Assembly: GCA_002077045.2 (NCBI GenBank)
Contig: KZ111172.1
Span: 6,668-70,667, forward strand
Length of the DNA stretch: 64,000 nt
Direction of reading: 5' to 3'
From: Rachicladosporium sp. CCFEE 5018
Taxonomy: Eukaryota > Ascomycota > Dothideomycetes > Cladosporiales > Cladosporiaceae
The position numbers were made by a program, and so were the translations under genes. The notes below the pieces were generated by a model. That model was not told where the DNA came from. It searched no databases and saw only the letters and a program-made list of their open reading frames with translations. Positions within the stretch are counted from its first letter, which is position 1, and each line of letters starts with the position of its first letter. Below are positions 51,999-62,251 of this stretch, one piece after another.

Positions 51999-52733
51999 AT
52001 GGCCGACTCGCCAGATGATGGCGGGAGGGCTGAGAGACAGATCACTAGCTCAAGGTGCTACCTACTCGAACTTCCTCCTGAGCTTCGCCTGCTCATCTAC
52101 AGCCGTCTGCTCGGTTGCACTGGCTATCTGCAAAGGCCACTACCTCTGGATCATCCCAGTGGATCATCCCGAGCAAAGCGAATCTCAAAGTGGGCGCGAG
52201 AGAAGGGCAAGATCATCCTTCCAGTCGACGACTGCGTTGGGCAAGTGATACGGCAGTGTCATAGAAGTGAAGACTTGCTGGCACCACTAGCGTTGGTTCC
52301 TCGAACTTGCAGGACCATCTTCAAGGAAGCCGAACCGCTCATCACATCCGATTTGGAAAGCAAGGTTTACCGCATCTCTGTGAATGTGTCTAGCATGAGC
52401 TGGATGGGGACATATATATGCGCTCGGCATTGTCCTGTGCGCGATTGTCCTCTGTTGCGGCACGTTCGACGATTGCAGCTTCATCTCTGCCTGCTAGGCT
52501 ATGACATGCGAGGACCAGACGGACTTCACCGCTCAAGATCGTTGGAGAACACTCTGAACGCTATCGATTACAGTATGGAACTGGAGACACTCCATATCAC
52601 CGGCATGGCTACTTGTTGGCCTTGAAACGAAATGAGAAAGACACTCGAGGTGCTCGATCAGATCAGATGTGTCTTCACGATGGAGCCGGACAGAGCTTCG
52701 TTGAACGACTATCTGGAATCTGGCGGACATTGA
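51999..52733 (+). pseudogene. 2EXR-domain protein with in-frame stop, tandem paralogue 1
   Basis: ATG 51,999 opens 208 residues ending at TGA 52,623-52,625. The beginning, YLLELPPELRLLIYSRLLG, is the 2EXR opening element. LVPRTCRTIFKEAEPLIT and LESKVYRISVNVSS match the domain's middle. After the TGA the same frame continues for 35 codons (TLEVLDQIRCVFTMEP) and aligns with the C-terminal part of the next gene (EFLTVLDNLNCAFTMDA). The TGA therefore interrupts sequence that is still recognisable as coding, so this is a recent pseudogene, a truncated but working gene, or a read-through case. It is followed at 53,269 by an intact paralogue in the same orientation. Confidence 0.6.
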
Positions 52734-53268
52734 CTGAACTGGACTCATGGCTGGGTTCCGCTTCGGATATCCAGAGCTCTCGCTTGCACATAGTCTTATT
52801 TCCGCTTCTCCAGGAGAGCGACACGTGGCTAGTGCTTCGTAAGCCGAGACGTAGCATTACGTCTCGGCACTACTGCAAACGTGAGATGCGCCGTCCTTGT
52901 GGATATAGCGATTCCTCGATCTGTCGTTCCCACCAAATCTGTATGGCGTGGGTACACATAGAGGTAATCCTCGGTCCTGAGTTGACGAGGGTGCCTCGAT
53001 CTGACACATGGGTCTGGGCCGAGGGATTGGAAGCCGGAAGGGGAGGTGACAACAAAAGGTCATGCCTAGCATGAGAGCTTACACAGCGACGAATTCGAAG
53101 TATCGGTCGAGCCTTCCTTGTCACAGTGAATACAGACTCGCCGTCCCAGTCACTAGCGCCTTCACAGCCTTTTGATTGCGCCTCGCATCAAGTCAGCGAG
53201 GTTGTCAGATATATTCCCTCAATCACACATCGTTACAGATTCCCGCAGTGCAGGACAACATCACAAAC
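52734..53268. other. Intergenic between tandem 2EXR genes
   Basis: About 535 bp contain fragmentary frames only. The inverted sequence GCCGAGACGTAGCATTACGTCTCGGC (near 52,841) contains a perfect GCCGAGACGTA ... TACGTCTCGGC arm pair with a 4-base loop, and could form a stable stem-loop. Confidence 0.5.
52841..52867 (+). repeat. Short perfect inverted repeat (stem-loop)
   Basis: The arms GCCGAGACGTA and TACGTCTCGGC are exact reverse complements of 11 bases, separated by four bases (GCAT). The stem lies between the two tandem 2EXR genes, about 110 bp after the second stop of the first. It may act as a structured 3' end signal in RNA or be incidental. Confidence 0.55.
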
Positions 53269-53958
53269 ATGACCAGGGAGAACACGGTCGCCACTAAGCG
53301 ACGCTGTCACCTTCTCGAGATTCCTCCAGAGATCCGTCTACAAGTTTACGACCACCTTCTCGACAAACACGACAACAGAACTCCACCTGATTGCGACAGA
53401 AGCGTGGTATCTTTAATCGTCCCAGAAACATCAGCGGAAATATGGACGAGACAGCCAACGTCCGTTCTGCTGCCAACACTCACCTTCCTCCTGCGAACAT
53501 GCAAGCAGATTCGGCATGAAGCAGGCCCTATAGTCGAGGCCAACCTCGAAGGCAAAGCGTACAAAGTTGACACGCGACTGCTGACGAAGCTTTGGGCGGC
53601 TCTATCGCCACGTAAAAACGGGCGCTCATGGTCGATCGCAGACTGTCCATTCCTCGCGCACCTACGCCATCTAGGAATGAGTATTGTATCGATCGGCTAT
53701 GGGTTGCACGATAGCGAGATCTTCCTGGACTCGATACGACGTTTCCTGGAGCAAATCAATCACGGAGCCCAGTTGCAAAGCTTTCACATTTCAGCGTGTG
53801 GGTCATGGCCGGCTCGATCCACGGTAGAGTTTCTAACGGTACTCGACAATCTCAATTGTGCATTCACGATGGACGCTCGCATGCTTGCGGCGGTGGGCAG
53901 TGCAAGGGGTTGGAAGTGGAAGTGTGATCGCGCGAGCAGGACCCATCGGACTGGATGA
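53269..53958 (+). CDS. 2EXR-domain protein, tandem paralogue 2
   Basis: ATG 53,269 gives a single-exon 229-residue protein. It starts with a short polar leader and then HLLEIPPEIRLQVYDHLLD, the 2EXR opening. LLRTCKQIRHEAGPIVEANL and GKAYKVDTRLL match the conserved middle with the C-x-x-I-x-x-E-A pattern. The C-terminal half has a leucine-rich helix set (LAHLRHLGMSI, FLEQINHGAQLQSFHIS). It resembles the preceding gene throughout, so the pair arose by tandem duplication and has diverged considerably. Function in fungi is unknown; F-box-like adaptor roles are presumed. The start was chosen at AACATGACC since upstream codons are not shared with paralogue 1. Confidence 0.72.
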   Translation: MTRENTVATKRRCHLLEIPPEIRLQVYDHLLDKHDNRTPPDCDRSVVSLIVPETSAEIWTRQPTSVLLPTLTFLLRTCKQIRHEAGPIVEANLEGKAYKVDTRLLTKLWAALSPRKNGRSWSIADCPFLAHLRHLGMSIVSIGYGLHDSEIFLDSIRRFLEQINHGAQLQSFHISACGSWPARSTVEFLTVLDNLNCAFTMDARMLAAVGSARGWKWKCDRASRTHRTG

Positions 53959-54561
53959 ACTACATGCGAGCTTCGCAAGTCACACAAAGGATGCATGGTG
54001 ACTATTCTCCGCCAGTGCATGCTATATCCATCGACTGCGTTAAGCCCTCACACAGCCCGGTCAGTGAGGAAGTCCGACATTACGTTCACCTGTATGAACC
54101 ACAAGGAATGTGCTCATCTCTCATCTACCACAAGACCTGGCTTCGCTTTCCACAGAGTCTGCAAGGCTTCTGTGCTCCCATTGAAGCACCCATGACAGCA
54201 GAAGCGGAACATCAGCCCAGATGAGAGAGATGCGGTGCTCCACTGTACGTTTGCCCAATCTGCGTCTCTCCAAGGCACAAGCGTCCACTGCATCACGATC
54301 GCAGCTGAAGTTATCTGAGCGCTTCAGACATGACAGATGCCGGAGAAGTGGTGGTAGTCCGTTTGGCGAGTGGAGACGAGGATTTGAGGTGCGTGGTATC
54401 GAACAAAGCAACGCCATTTCAATGACAAGCCGGATCAGGAATGACACTCGGCACTCCCTTCCATCACCTTCCAACAATGCCTTGTCTTCAGCTGATGCTC
54501 TTTGTCCTCCGACTGCGCTCATCTCTCGTCTCATCAGCAGCACCATCGAGTCTCCTCGACT
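53959..54561. other. Sequence up to the second gap, no supported gene
   Basis: The last 600 bp before the gap hold only short frames with no domain. Unlike the sequence before the first gap, the end of this contig does not match the sequence after the gap. The join to 54,662 is therefore unsupported by overlap. Confidence 0.5.
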
Positions 54562-54661
54562 NNNNNNNNNNNNNNNNNNNNNNNNNNNNNNNNNNNNNNN
54601 NNNNNNNNNNNNNNNNNNNNNNNNNNNNNNNNNNNNNNNNNNNNNNNNNNNNNNNNNNNNN
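54562..54661. other. Assembly gap of exactly 100 N
   Basis: This is a second 100-N placeholder. The base following it is the same base that follows the first gap, starting GGCCCTAGCCAGCTTGG. Confidence 0.98.
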
Positions 54662-55224
54662 GGCCCTAGCCAGCTTGGTGAAGTCGATAGCCATCGATAT
54701 ATCCAATGTTCTTGTAAGCTACTCGAGCTCGAAGTGTCACCGACCTACCGCTGACAAGATTCTAACAGTGCTACTACCATCACCTCCTCGGTCTCAGCAC
54801 CACAGACCCTTCCCTTGAGCCAGACCTGACCCGCAAATGGCTTTCACCTCTGATCCTCTCGTCACCCACTCTCCTCGCCTCGATCACACTTCTGACGCAG
54901 ACTCACCTGCTCTCTCTTCGCTCCCGGCCGACTACAAATCCGGCTCTCCTTGCCACTCGAGGTACTGTACTGCAAGATATGCTTTCCCAGCTATCAACGC
55001 AGTCGTCAGACGGTGTCAGTGACGGTATCATGCTAAGCTGCATCACCATGGCCGCGTATGAGAAGTTTTACGGGGATGACGGGGGCGTTGAGGTGCATCA
55101 TGTGGGACTGAAAGGCATCTTGGGCATGAGAGGAGGCGTCTTGGAAAAGACGGGTATGGAGAGGCTGATGGGAACGCTCGGGGTGGAGGCGTTGGTCGGG
55201 GTCAAGGGCGGAGGGAAGGGGTGA
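54662..55224 (+). CDS. 3' part of the transcription-factor-like gene, repeated
   Basis: This fragment is the same as 23,780-24,342, with the intron at 54,714-54,768 and the last exon at 54,769-55,224. I saw no difference between the two. It starts inside exon 1 at the gap and has no promoter or start. It matches the intact gene at 22,451-23,657 with the same few substitutions as the first fragment. Confidence 0.8.
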
Positions 55225-55657
55225 CTTGACCGGGCGTGACGTATGGAACGATGCTATGAGTAATGCCGCCGCCGAGTCCTTGCCTCGCATGTGTGGAATC
55301 GTGTGTCGCTCTATCAGAAGTTGGCTACTACGAATACGCGAATTTGTGCATTTTGTCCCCCGATCAAGCGCACGTATTTCTTCCTCGCAAGCGGTAAATG
55401 AAGATGTGGCGTACTTGTTCGATCGATGTGGCGTTTCGTCATCGCGTCCCTCGATCAGATTCAGGGAAATTGCTGCGCGCGTGCGCGAAGCGCGTGTGCT
55501 GATGATGACACGGCCACAGCCTGCAGTAGTGTCTGTTGCAGTGTTGACCAATGTGTTGTATCCTCTGCGTTGCCGTCAATGATTCCACCCGTACCGCTCT
55601 CTCGACCATGCAAGACACACTGTTTGCCTGGTAGCAGCTAAGAACCATGCTCCCGGG
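55225..55657. promoter_or_regulatory. Intergenic, upstream of CHY/RING copy 2
   Basis: This matches 24,343-24,775 without a difference I could see, including the GC-alternating patch. No gene was found. Confidence 0.4.
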
Positions 55658-58339
55658 ATGCCGCCAAACCCAGAGCCCCGACGTTCCGTCACAACCCGAC
55701 GGTCACATGTCAGAGGCATCTCAGATGCTCATGACGAGAACGGTGATGCTGGTGGTACCACCACAGCGGCGTCAAGCAGCACACCGCCAATACCTATCAA
55801 CACTGCGGTAGACAGACTCGCTCTCTTCGATGCCGGCGACGTCGTTGACAGTCCTATCATCGAGGACCTGGGAACATCTTCATTCTTGCTTCAGGCAGAA
55901 GCGGCTACCTGGCCTGGGATCTTGCTCCGCGCAAGGGAGAGCTATAGAAGTGGGGATGAGCAGCGCATGAGCATCAATCCGGGGCATAGCGTCGCCGAGA
56001 GTTTGAGAGTGGGGAATTCCTCGCGCACTTCACTTGCGGCTTATACTGAGGAGAGCTCGGGTGTGGATGTGAGAGGGACGAGGTCAAGAGCGCAGACTGG
56101 GGAGAGTCTGCTATCGCTACAGCCGAGTCTACTGGCAGGACCGCCAACCATGGACGGAGCACTCCCGGAGAATGATGGCATGCAGAGCCTGCGCCAGCAG
56201 CTGCTGGAAATTAAGCAGTTGGCGCTGTCAACCGAAGAAAAGGCGAAGCGGATGCATGAGCTTATGACTTCGGACTACTCGAAGCACCGAGCACTTCACT
56301 CGCCGTCGCCTCCAGTAGCGCAGCATTTTTCACCACCGCAGTCTGAGCATAACGTCTTAAGCAGCTTGGCGCCACCTATTGATCCTGAGAACCCCTACAA
56401 CCTACGAGATGCCGATTTCGATCTAATCTTTAGTCCTACAAAGCATCGTCGGACTGAAACGCACGGTGACTCCTCAATCGATAATATTGAAGACGAGGAC
56501 CTTCCAGTCCTTGGCTGCGCTCACTACACCCGCAATGTCAAGGTGCAATGTTTCGATTGTCATCGCTGGAGCCCTTGCCGACACTGTCACGATGCTGCAC
56601 CTGATTTGCCTTTCCCACACGCGCTCCAGCGCAAGAAGACTCAAAATATGCTGTGCATGCTCTGTCGTACTCCACAGCCTGCTAATGAAGCTTGCGTGAA
56701 CTGCGGAGAGTATGCAGCTTGGTATTACTGCGACAAGTGTAAGCTGTGGGATAATGACAGCAACAAGCGTATCTACCACTGCGATGACTGCGGACTTTGT
56801 CGACTAGGTGAGGGCTTGGGCAAGGATTTTGTGCATTGCAGGCGCTGCAACGTGTGCATCTCGATCTCGACTTCAGCTTCACATCCTTGTGTTGAGAGGG
56901 CTACAGACTCTGACTGCCCGCTCTGCTTGCTGTACTTGTTCGAATCGCAGACGCCTGTCGTGAGTCTACCGTGCGGTCACTACATGCACGGCACTTGCTA
57001 CAAAGATCTTATGGCGGTCACGTACAAGTGTCCTGTATGTAGCAAAAGTGCAGTGAACATGGAGCTGTCTTGGCGGAAACTGGACGATGAGATCGCGATG
57101 CAACCGATGCCTGAAGAAGACGACGAGCTGGAGGGTATCCTGCCACTCCTCGAAGGCGCCGAAACCATCGACTCTGCTGCTATGGACAACGAGATCGATA
57201 CTCAGGACACTAACGCACCGCCACTTCGCCGTCCTCGCCAAGCCTGGATAAGCTGCAACGACTGCAATGCTCGCTGCTGGACGCCTTTTCACTGGCTAGG
57301 GCTGAAGTGTACTTACTGCGGCGGCTACAACACAAACCAAATTCCCCCTTCTTCAAGACGCGAGACTGAAGCCGAGCGTCTGATCCGACAACAGCAGTCC
57401 CAACCACACCGCCACGACTTCACCGGCAATTCCGTGATGCGAGAACGTGGCATTGGCATCGACGTGGCAGACCCTACGGCTATAGCGCCCGAGTCCACGC
57501 TCGTCGTTCCTGCATCTCCTGCCTCTCTGTCTCCGTCATCAGCTGCCTACTCACCAGGCTCACCCGGCTCGCCGCCACACTCTCCTCGTCGCTACTTTGT
57601 CCGCGACGAAGACCTCGAACCTCGTCGCCGCTCTTTCACGCCTTCCACTGGTCGCTTTCCGACGCCCTCACTTCCAGCATGGGACTCACTTCCCCGCATG
57701 CCCGATTTGCCACGCCTACCGGATCTCCCTCAGCTGCCTCGTCTGCCTGAGATGGCCCTGCCTCGCATGAGCATGCCTGATCTACCGCGCTTCCCTGACA
57801 TGCCACAGCTGGAACTTCCTCGCTTCCCGGACATGCCACAGCTAGAGCTGCCACGCTTTAGAGCGATGGACATGGTGCAGATGCTGTCTCGCTCGCTCTC
57901 ACCCATGCGATCCTATATGGAAGGACTTGATGTTCGAGAAAGAGAACGAGTCGAAAGGCACTTCAGACGAGCCGGCCTAGGACGACGAAGCTTCAGCGAA
58001 GGACCGGGGGTCGGTGGTGCTGGCGAGGAGGGCAGGGGCAAGAAAGCGAGGCATGAACGAGGTGAGTTCTGGGGTAGCGCTGTGCTGAGTTCGGGTGAGG
58101 AGAGCAGTGACGACGATGACGATGTCGGGGAGCTGGATTTGGAGGACGGAGATAGCAGTGGGAGTGAGGAGGGCAGTGGAAGCGAGGACGACGACGAAGA
58201 CATGGAAACTGACGAGGAGGACGGAGGGGTGAAGATCCTGCCCGTGGGTGTCGGTGTGGGAGATGTGAGCATGCTTGATGGTGGTCATGATGCCGACGCC
58301 GCGGAGGAGGACTCTATGGAAGTTTTTGGGCATCGATAG
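55658..58339 (+). CDS. CHY/CTCHY/RING zinc-finger E3 ubiquitin ligase, copy 2
   Basis: This 893-residue copy keeps every zinc ligand of copy 1: the CHY finger from about 286, CTCHY, RING (about 420-462) and zinc ribbon (about 532-556). Protein differences are confined to the acidic C-terminus: DDDDDVGELD for DDDDDIGELD, EDMETDEEDG for EDVEIDEEDG, and AAEEDSM for AADDDSM. At DNA level the first difference I found is a silent C/T near 57,629, after almost 3 kb without change. The changes are conservative, so both copies should be functional if both exist in the genome. Confidence 0.9.
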   Translation: MPPNPEPRRSVTTRRSHVRGISDAHDENGDAGGTTTAASSSTPPIPINTAVDRLALFDAGDVVDSPIIEDLGTSSFLLQAEAATWPGILLRARESYRSGDEQRMSINPGHSVAESLRVGNSSRTSLAAYTEESSGVDVRGTRSRAQTGESLLSLQPSLLAGPPTMDGALPENDGMQSLRQQLLEIKQLALSTEEKAKRMHELMTSDYSKHRALHSPSPPVAQHFSPPQSEHNVLSSLAPPIDPENPYNLRDADFDLIFSPTKHRRTETHGDSSIDNIEDEDLPVLGCAHYTRNVKVQCFDCHRWSPCRHCHDAAPDLPFPHALQRKKTQNMLCMLCRTPQPANEACVNCGEYAAWYYCDKCKLWDNDSNKRIYHCDDCGLCRLGEGLGKDFVHCRRCNVCISISTSASHPCVERATDSDCPLCLLYLFESQTPVVSLPCGHYMHGTCYKDLMAVTYKCPVCSKSAVNMELSWRKLDDEIAMQPMPEEDDELEGILPLLEGAETIDSAAMDNEIDTQDTNAPPLRRPRQAWISCNDCNARCWTPFHWLGLKCTYCGGYNTNQIPPSSRRETEAERLIRQQQSQPHRHDFTGNSVMRERGIGIDVADPTAIAPESTLVVPASPASLSPSSAAYSPGSPGSPPHSPRRYFVRDEDLEPRRRSFTPSTGRFPTPSLPAWDSLPRMPDLPRLPDLPQLPRLPEMALPRMSMPDLPRFPDMPQLELPRFPDMPQLELPRFRAMDMVQMLSRSLSPMRSYMEGLDVRERERVERHFRRAGLGRRSFSEGPGVGGAGEEGRGKKARHERGEFWGSAVLSSGEESSDDDDDVGELDLEDGDSSGSEEGSGSEDDDEDMETDEEDGGVKILPVGVGVGDVSMLDGGHDADAAEEDSMEVFGHR

Positions 58340-58584
58340 ATTGCCTGTCTACGTGCCTACCTGTCTGCTAGATGTCTCGGGAAGCCAGATCGTCGTCGAG
58401 CTTGTCAGCGCAGCGCATTTTTAGAAGCTATGGCAGAGGGCCAGTACGAAGTGCGCACTATCCGATTTGGATCGATGGCAGTCAAGAGCTGCGAATGGAA
58501 CGGTGTGGGCCTTACCTACGTCAAGGAATAGGTAAGAACGCTCCATGAACCCATGGCCAACTTTACGATCCGCTTCAGCGCTCA

Positions 58585-59369
58585 TCAAGAATCATCAAGG
58601 ACGAACAGCTGTAACGCTTCGTGCTTCCATACCTCCTGCATAGCCCACGACAGCCGGTACACATCGGTCGAAGTAAAGTGTCCCGCCACTTCCGTACGCG
58701 TGATCACACTGTTCATAACGGCACGAAGTCCCTGCTCCACAATTGACTTGGCCGCTGATGGCAGCCCCTCATCGTCGACGTACTGATTACGGTGAGGTAA
58801 CAATCCCTCACCATCCTTACAGAGCTCGATCTGAGCCAGCTCCTCGTCTGATGGGCCATCTTCGTCCTCATCGCGTATACGGATCAAAAGCTTCCTGATC
58901 CGCGCCATGAAAGATGGCTGTAGTCTGCCGAAGAAGAGTGCAGTCTCCAGTGTGGGAGGGCAGCGCGAGTGAGCACCTTCCAAGTCGACCGGAAGCTGCA
59001 CTGGCTGTAGAACACAGGCAGAAATTCGCCGCGCAGACTTCTGCAGATACGCGCGAGCGACGGCTTTGTAGGCATGATGGGAGGCTCTTGCGAGAAGCAA
59101 GCGCAGTACTGCTTGTACACGAGTATGCGAATCTCTGGCGATAGGTTGAAGAGCTTGGTGAAAGTGCAGCTGTCATCAGCGTGGTGAAGCAAGCGTAGGA
59201 AGGCCTCTTTCTCTGCTCTGGTCTCCTTGGCGGGTGCAGGAATACCGCGTTGCACAGCCAAGACGCGAAGCTCTTCCTTCGTACAATTGTCGTACGTCAG
59301 CAGTCCGCGATCGTAACGGGCATGCCAGTCCGCAATCTCGAGTTCGGAGATCTTTCTGGACAGCTTCAT
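58585..59369 (-). pseudogene. SAP/2EXR gene, frameshifted copy 2
   Basis: Compared with the intact partner at 27,703-28,500, this copy has one C fewer in the run after AAGTCGAC (CGACCGG near 58,987 instead of CGACCCGG). The frame from ATG 59,369 therefore shifts after QCSF, and the downstream part is open in another frame (58,585-59,100, DLEGAHSRCP onward). A separate 12-base in-frame deletion removes four residues (YNLI; GEGLLPHRNQ for GEGYNLILLPYRNQ). Several substitutions change amino acids, e.g. VYKQYC for VYEQCC. If the missing C is a homopolymer sequencing error the gene is intact; otherwise it encodes a truncated 2EXR fragment with a novel tail. Confidence 0.75.
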
Positions 59370-60026
59370 TCCACGAGCTCGAGCTTATTTCAGGTCGATC
59401 ATACCATCTGTGACTGAGTATCTCCTGAGTCGCCAATAGCCATCGTATTCCGCACCACCTCGATGCTCATCGTATGGTCCGAAGGGGGACATCTGTGAAA
59501 GGGTATCTGGTATCGATCTGGATCGGCGGGTAAATCTCGTGAGACGAGAGAAAATTGGTGATACTGCTAAACGGAGAGAGCACTCCTAAAGCCACGGCTT
59601 TTATCTTACAGCCTGTTCTTGATGCAGCTGCCGTCCAGTCTATGCAAGATGTTTCTGGCGTGTCATGGCTCGACACTGCCAGCGACGTAGGCACTTGTCA
59701 AAGGATTTGAGCAGACGGTGTCGCCCGAAGTGGAAGACATGCCGTCGATATGTGTAGTCAAACAACGTGTGTCGGTTTAACTGGGTAGTCATTGATGACA
59801 CAGGAAATCATAAAAGCAACGATGCGATCCTCCCGGATGTCTTCATGATAGAAGCCGCAAGTGAGACGTATGGAATTCGCCTAGCTTTCAGTCTGCCTCC
59901 AAAGGATGCAGTTTCCGCACGTGTGGAGCAGTAGCAGGCTCCGACAGTCCTATCTGCTACCGCTTAAAGCCCTGACCTGATAGCCGACTTGAAAGGAAAA
60001 ATCTGTATCTGCACTGCATGTCAGCA
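59370..60026. other. Intergenic, copy 2
   Basis: This matches 28,501-29,154 with scattered substitutions and a few-base insertion near 59,538. No gene was found. Confidence 0.45.
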
Positions 60027-60488
60027 TCATTCCAATACCAGTACCTCTGCGTCCACAACACTCACCCCGTCCACATCCCAAACCCCCTTCGTCCAGTAAA
60101 CGTCCTGCTTCAGCTTCTCAATGACTTCCTCCCTCGTCTCACTCAAAGCCAACATGACACTGCCATTGATCTTCGGGCCTTGACCCTCCTGCACGGGTTC
60201 GTCGAGAGAAGCGCCACCGAGAAGCCAGAATCCGGCTTTCTCTTGCTCGAGAACGTTCTTGAGATGTTCGCTGGAGATACGAATCAGACTGAGCATGCCG
60301 TAATGTACCAGAAGGGAAGGGAAAGCATACGGTCGGACTTCCATTCGCTTCGCCAGCGAGTTGGGCTTATCTTTCAAGATGACCATCCACTCGTGCTTCG
60401 CCATTGCAGTGGATGAAGTGGAGAACGATCGTAAAGCTGAGAAGGAGTGGCTTGCTTTTGCTAGACAACTGAATGAGGAAGGAAGCAT
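60027..60488 (-). CDS. YCII-domain protein, copy 2
   Basis: Exons 60,488-60,331 and 60,270-60,027 keep the copy-1 structure, including the 60-nt intron and the presequence-like start. Within the spliced protein the differences are single residues, such as SFSCLAK for SFRCLAK, KDKPNS for KDQPNS, RMEVRP for RMEIRP and DVDGVSVVDAEV for DVDRVSVVDVEV. The YCII core (KHEW, GFWLLGGASLDEP, GSVMLAL) is unchanged. The intact splice sites in both copies support the intron. Confidence 0.75.
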   Translation of the reverse strand: MLPSSFSCLAKASHSFSALRSFSTSSTAMAKHEWMVILKDKPNSLAKRMEVRPYAFPSLLVHYGMLSLIRISSEHLKNVLEQEKAGFWLLGGASLDEPVQEGQGPKINGSVMLALSETREEVIEKLKQDVYWTKGVWDVDGVSVVDAEVLVLE

Positions 60489-60709
60489 ATGAGATGCAGG
60501 GAAGCCGAAGACCAGAATTGAGATCACGGAGACTTATTCTCATGCCCTTAGTAGGTCGTCAATGAGGTACATGAGCTGCGATGTCGGTAGTTGGAGACCG
60601 CGTAGACTTCCTGGGCAAGCTTGACTTGAGGGGTCGGTTGTTCTTTTGGCCGAGCAGTGACATGAGGTTGACTGGGATTCTTACAATTTACATGTACATA
60701 GGAGTTGGG

Positions 60710-62251
60710 CTACAACTTCGCCTTCGGCTTGTCCTGACTCAACATAGCCTCGCCCACATTCCTCCGCTGGATCTTGCCCGTCGCAGTCTTGGGCATGATA
60801 TCCGTGAAGAACACCTTCTTCGGCACCTTAAATTTCGCGACCTTCTCCCGCATCCACGCGATCAACTCCTCCTCACTCAGCTTGCTACCCTCTTTCACCA
60901 CAACACTCGCACCGACTTCCTGCCCATACATCTCATCTGCCATGGCGAATGAAACCGCCTCCGCGATCGCTGGGTGCTGTGCAAGCACATTGTCCAGCTC
61001 AATAGGTGAGATCTTTTCTCCGCCCTTGTTGATGAGCTCCTTGATCCGTCCAGTGATGAAGACATATCCGTCTGCGTCTTTCTTGCCCTGGTCGCCTGTT
61101 CGGAAGAAGCCAGACTTCGTGAACGCCTCTGCATTGGCTTTATCGTTGTTGATGTACCCCTTTGTCACGTTCTCGCCGCGAATACTGATTTCGCCCTCTT
61201 TCCCTTGCTCGACTTCTTCGCCTGCAGCATCCAGAATCGCAACGTCGACGCCTTGCCCTATGCCCACTGATCCCGGCTGACGCTTTCCCGGAGGCAAAGG
61301 GTTCGAGGTCATTTGATGCGCTGCTTCGGTCATTGCATAGGCTTCTAGTACCGGAGCGTGGAAAGCTGCTTCGAGGTCATGGAAGACCTTAGGCGAGAGC
61401 GGAGAGCTGCATGACCGGATGAATCGAATGTCGGGGATCGGACTAGGCTTGGGCGATTTGAGCAGGATCTGGTGCATAGTCGGCACAGCTGTATACCAGT
61501 TCGCGCCGTGTGTCGTGAAGTGCTTCCAGAACGTGCTCGCGCTGAACGCTCCAGGTATAATGACTGAGCCACCAGAGGCTAGCGGTGCAAGGAAGCCTGC
61601 GAGTAGCCCATGGACGTGGAAGAGCGGCATGACGAGCATTGTGCGGTCTTGAGGCGTGAGCTTGTAGGTGGCCTGAATGTTTCTCATGGTACGTGTGAGG
61701 TTCCGGTGGCTCAAAGGCACGGCTTTGGGTCGGCCTGTCGTGCCTGATGTGTGCAGGACCAGCGCGGTGTCCTCTGGCTGTGCGATCTCAATCGTCCTAT
61801 CTCCTTTCCCTGACAGCTTGCCGTGCTCCTTGACATCCAGTACGATCTCGTGCGTCCGCGGGTCAAGATAGCACTCTGCCACCGCTGCTTCGTATTTCTG
61901 CGCTGCTTTCGAAGCTGGTCCATCCGCCTGACCCTGAGGCACTAACACCAGCGCCGAAGATAGATCATCGATATAGAACTCATGTTCTGACTGCTTGTAG
62001 GCTGGGTTCAGCGGCGCTGCAATTGCTCGCTGCCATGATGCTGCAAGGAAGGCGACAATGAAGGGATAGCTGTTCGGAAGCGCTATCGAGACAGCTGATT
62101 GTGGTGCAACTCCCAGCTTTGCGAGCTTCTGTTGGAATTTGTTGACATCTGAGCCGAGCTGTGCGTAGGAGATCTCGAGCGCGGGAGAGCCTGGGATGAT
62201 GATAGCTGTCGAGGAGGAGCTCGAGGGGAACGAGTTGGAGAGGGTGGTCAT
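60710..62251 (-). CDS. PCS60: Peroxisomal acyl-CoA synthetase, Pcs60/AAE3-like, copy 2
   Basis: This copy encodes 513 residues from ATG 62,251. The frame is open upstream for 28 more codons (MLLFVHIPLIHFPFEIL...), but copy 1 has no matching start, so the shared ATG is preferred. All catalytic motifs and the AKL end are kept. Differences are conservative, for example NSFPSS for NSFASS, LGSDVNKF for LGADVAKF, KLGVAPQ for KLGIAPQ and VPKKVFF for VPKRVFF. Many third-position changes cluster in the middle of the gene (about 61,150-61,450), where DNA divergence is higher than at the ends. Confidence 0.85.
   Translation of the reverse strand: MTTLSNSFPSSSSSTAIIIPGSPALEISYAQLGSDVNKFQQKLAKLGVAPQSAVSIALPNSYPFIVAFLAASWQRAIAAPLNPAYKQSEHEFYIDDLSSALVLVPQGQADGPASKAAQKYEAAVAECYLDPRTHEIVLDVKEHGKLSGKGDRTIEIAQPEDTALVLHTSGTTGRPKAVPLSHRNLTRTMRNIQATYKLTPQDRTMLVMPLFHVHGLLAGFLAPLASGGSVIIPGAFSASTFWKHFTTHGANWYTAVPTMHQILLKSPKPSPIPDIRFIRSCSSPLSPKVFHDLEAAFHAPVLEAYAMTEAAHQMTSNPLPPGKRQPGSVGIGQGVDVAILDAAGEEVEQGKEGEISIRGENVTKGYINNDKANAEAFTKSGFFRTGDQGKKDADGYVFITGRIKELINKGGEKISPIELDNVLAQHPAIAEAVSFAMADEMYGQEVGASVVVKEGSKLSEEELIAWMREKVAKFKVPKKVFFTDIMPKTATGKIQRRNVGEAMLSQDKPKAKL

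Noticed and set aside
53959..54561. Possible 5' half of the TF-like gene before the second gap
   Set aside because: Translated frames here do not match the N-terminal exon at 22,451-23,146, so the contig is not an overlapping allele of that gene.
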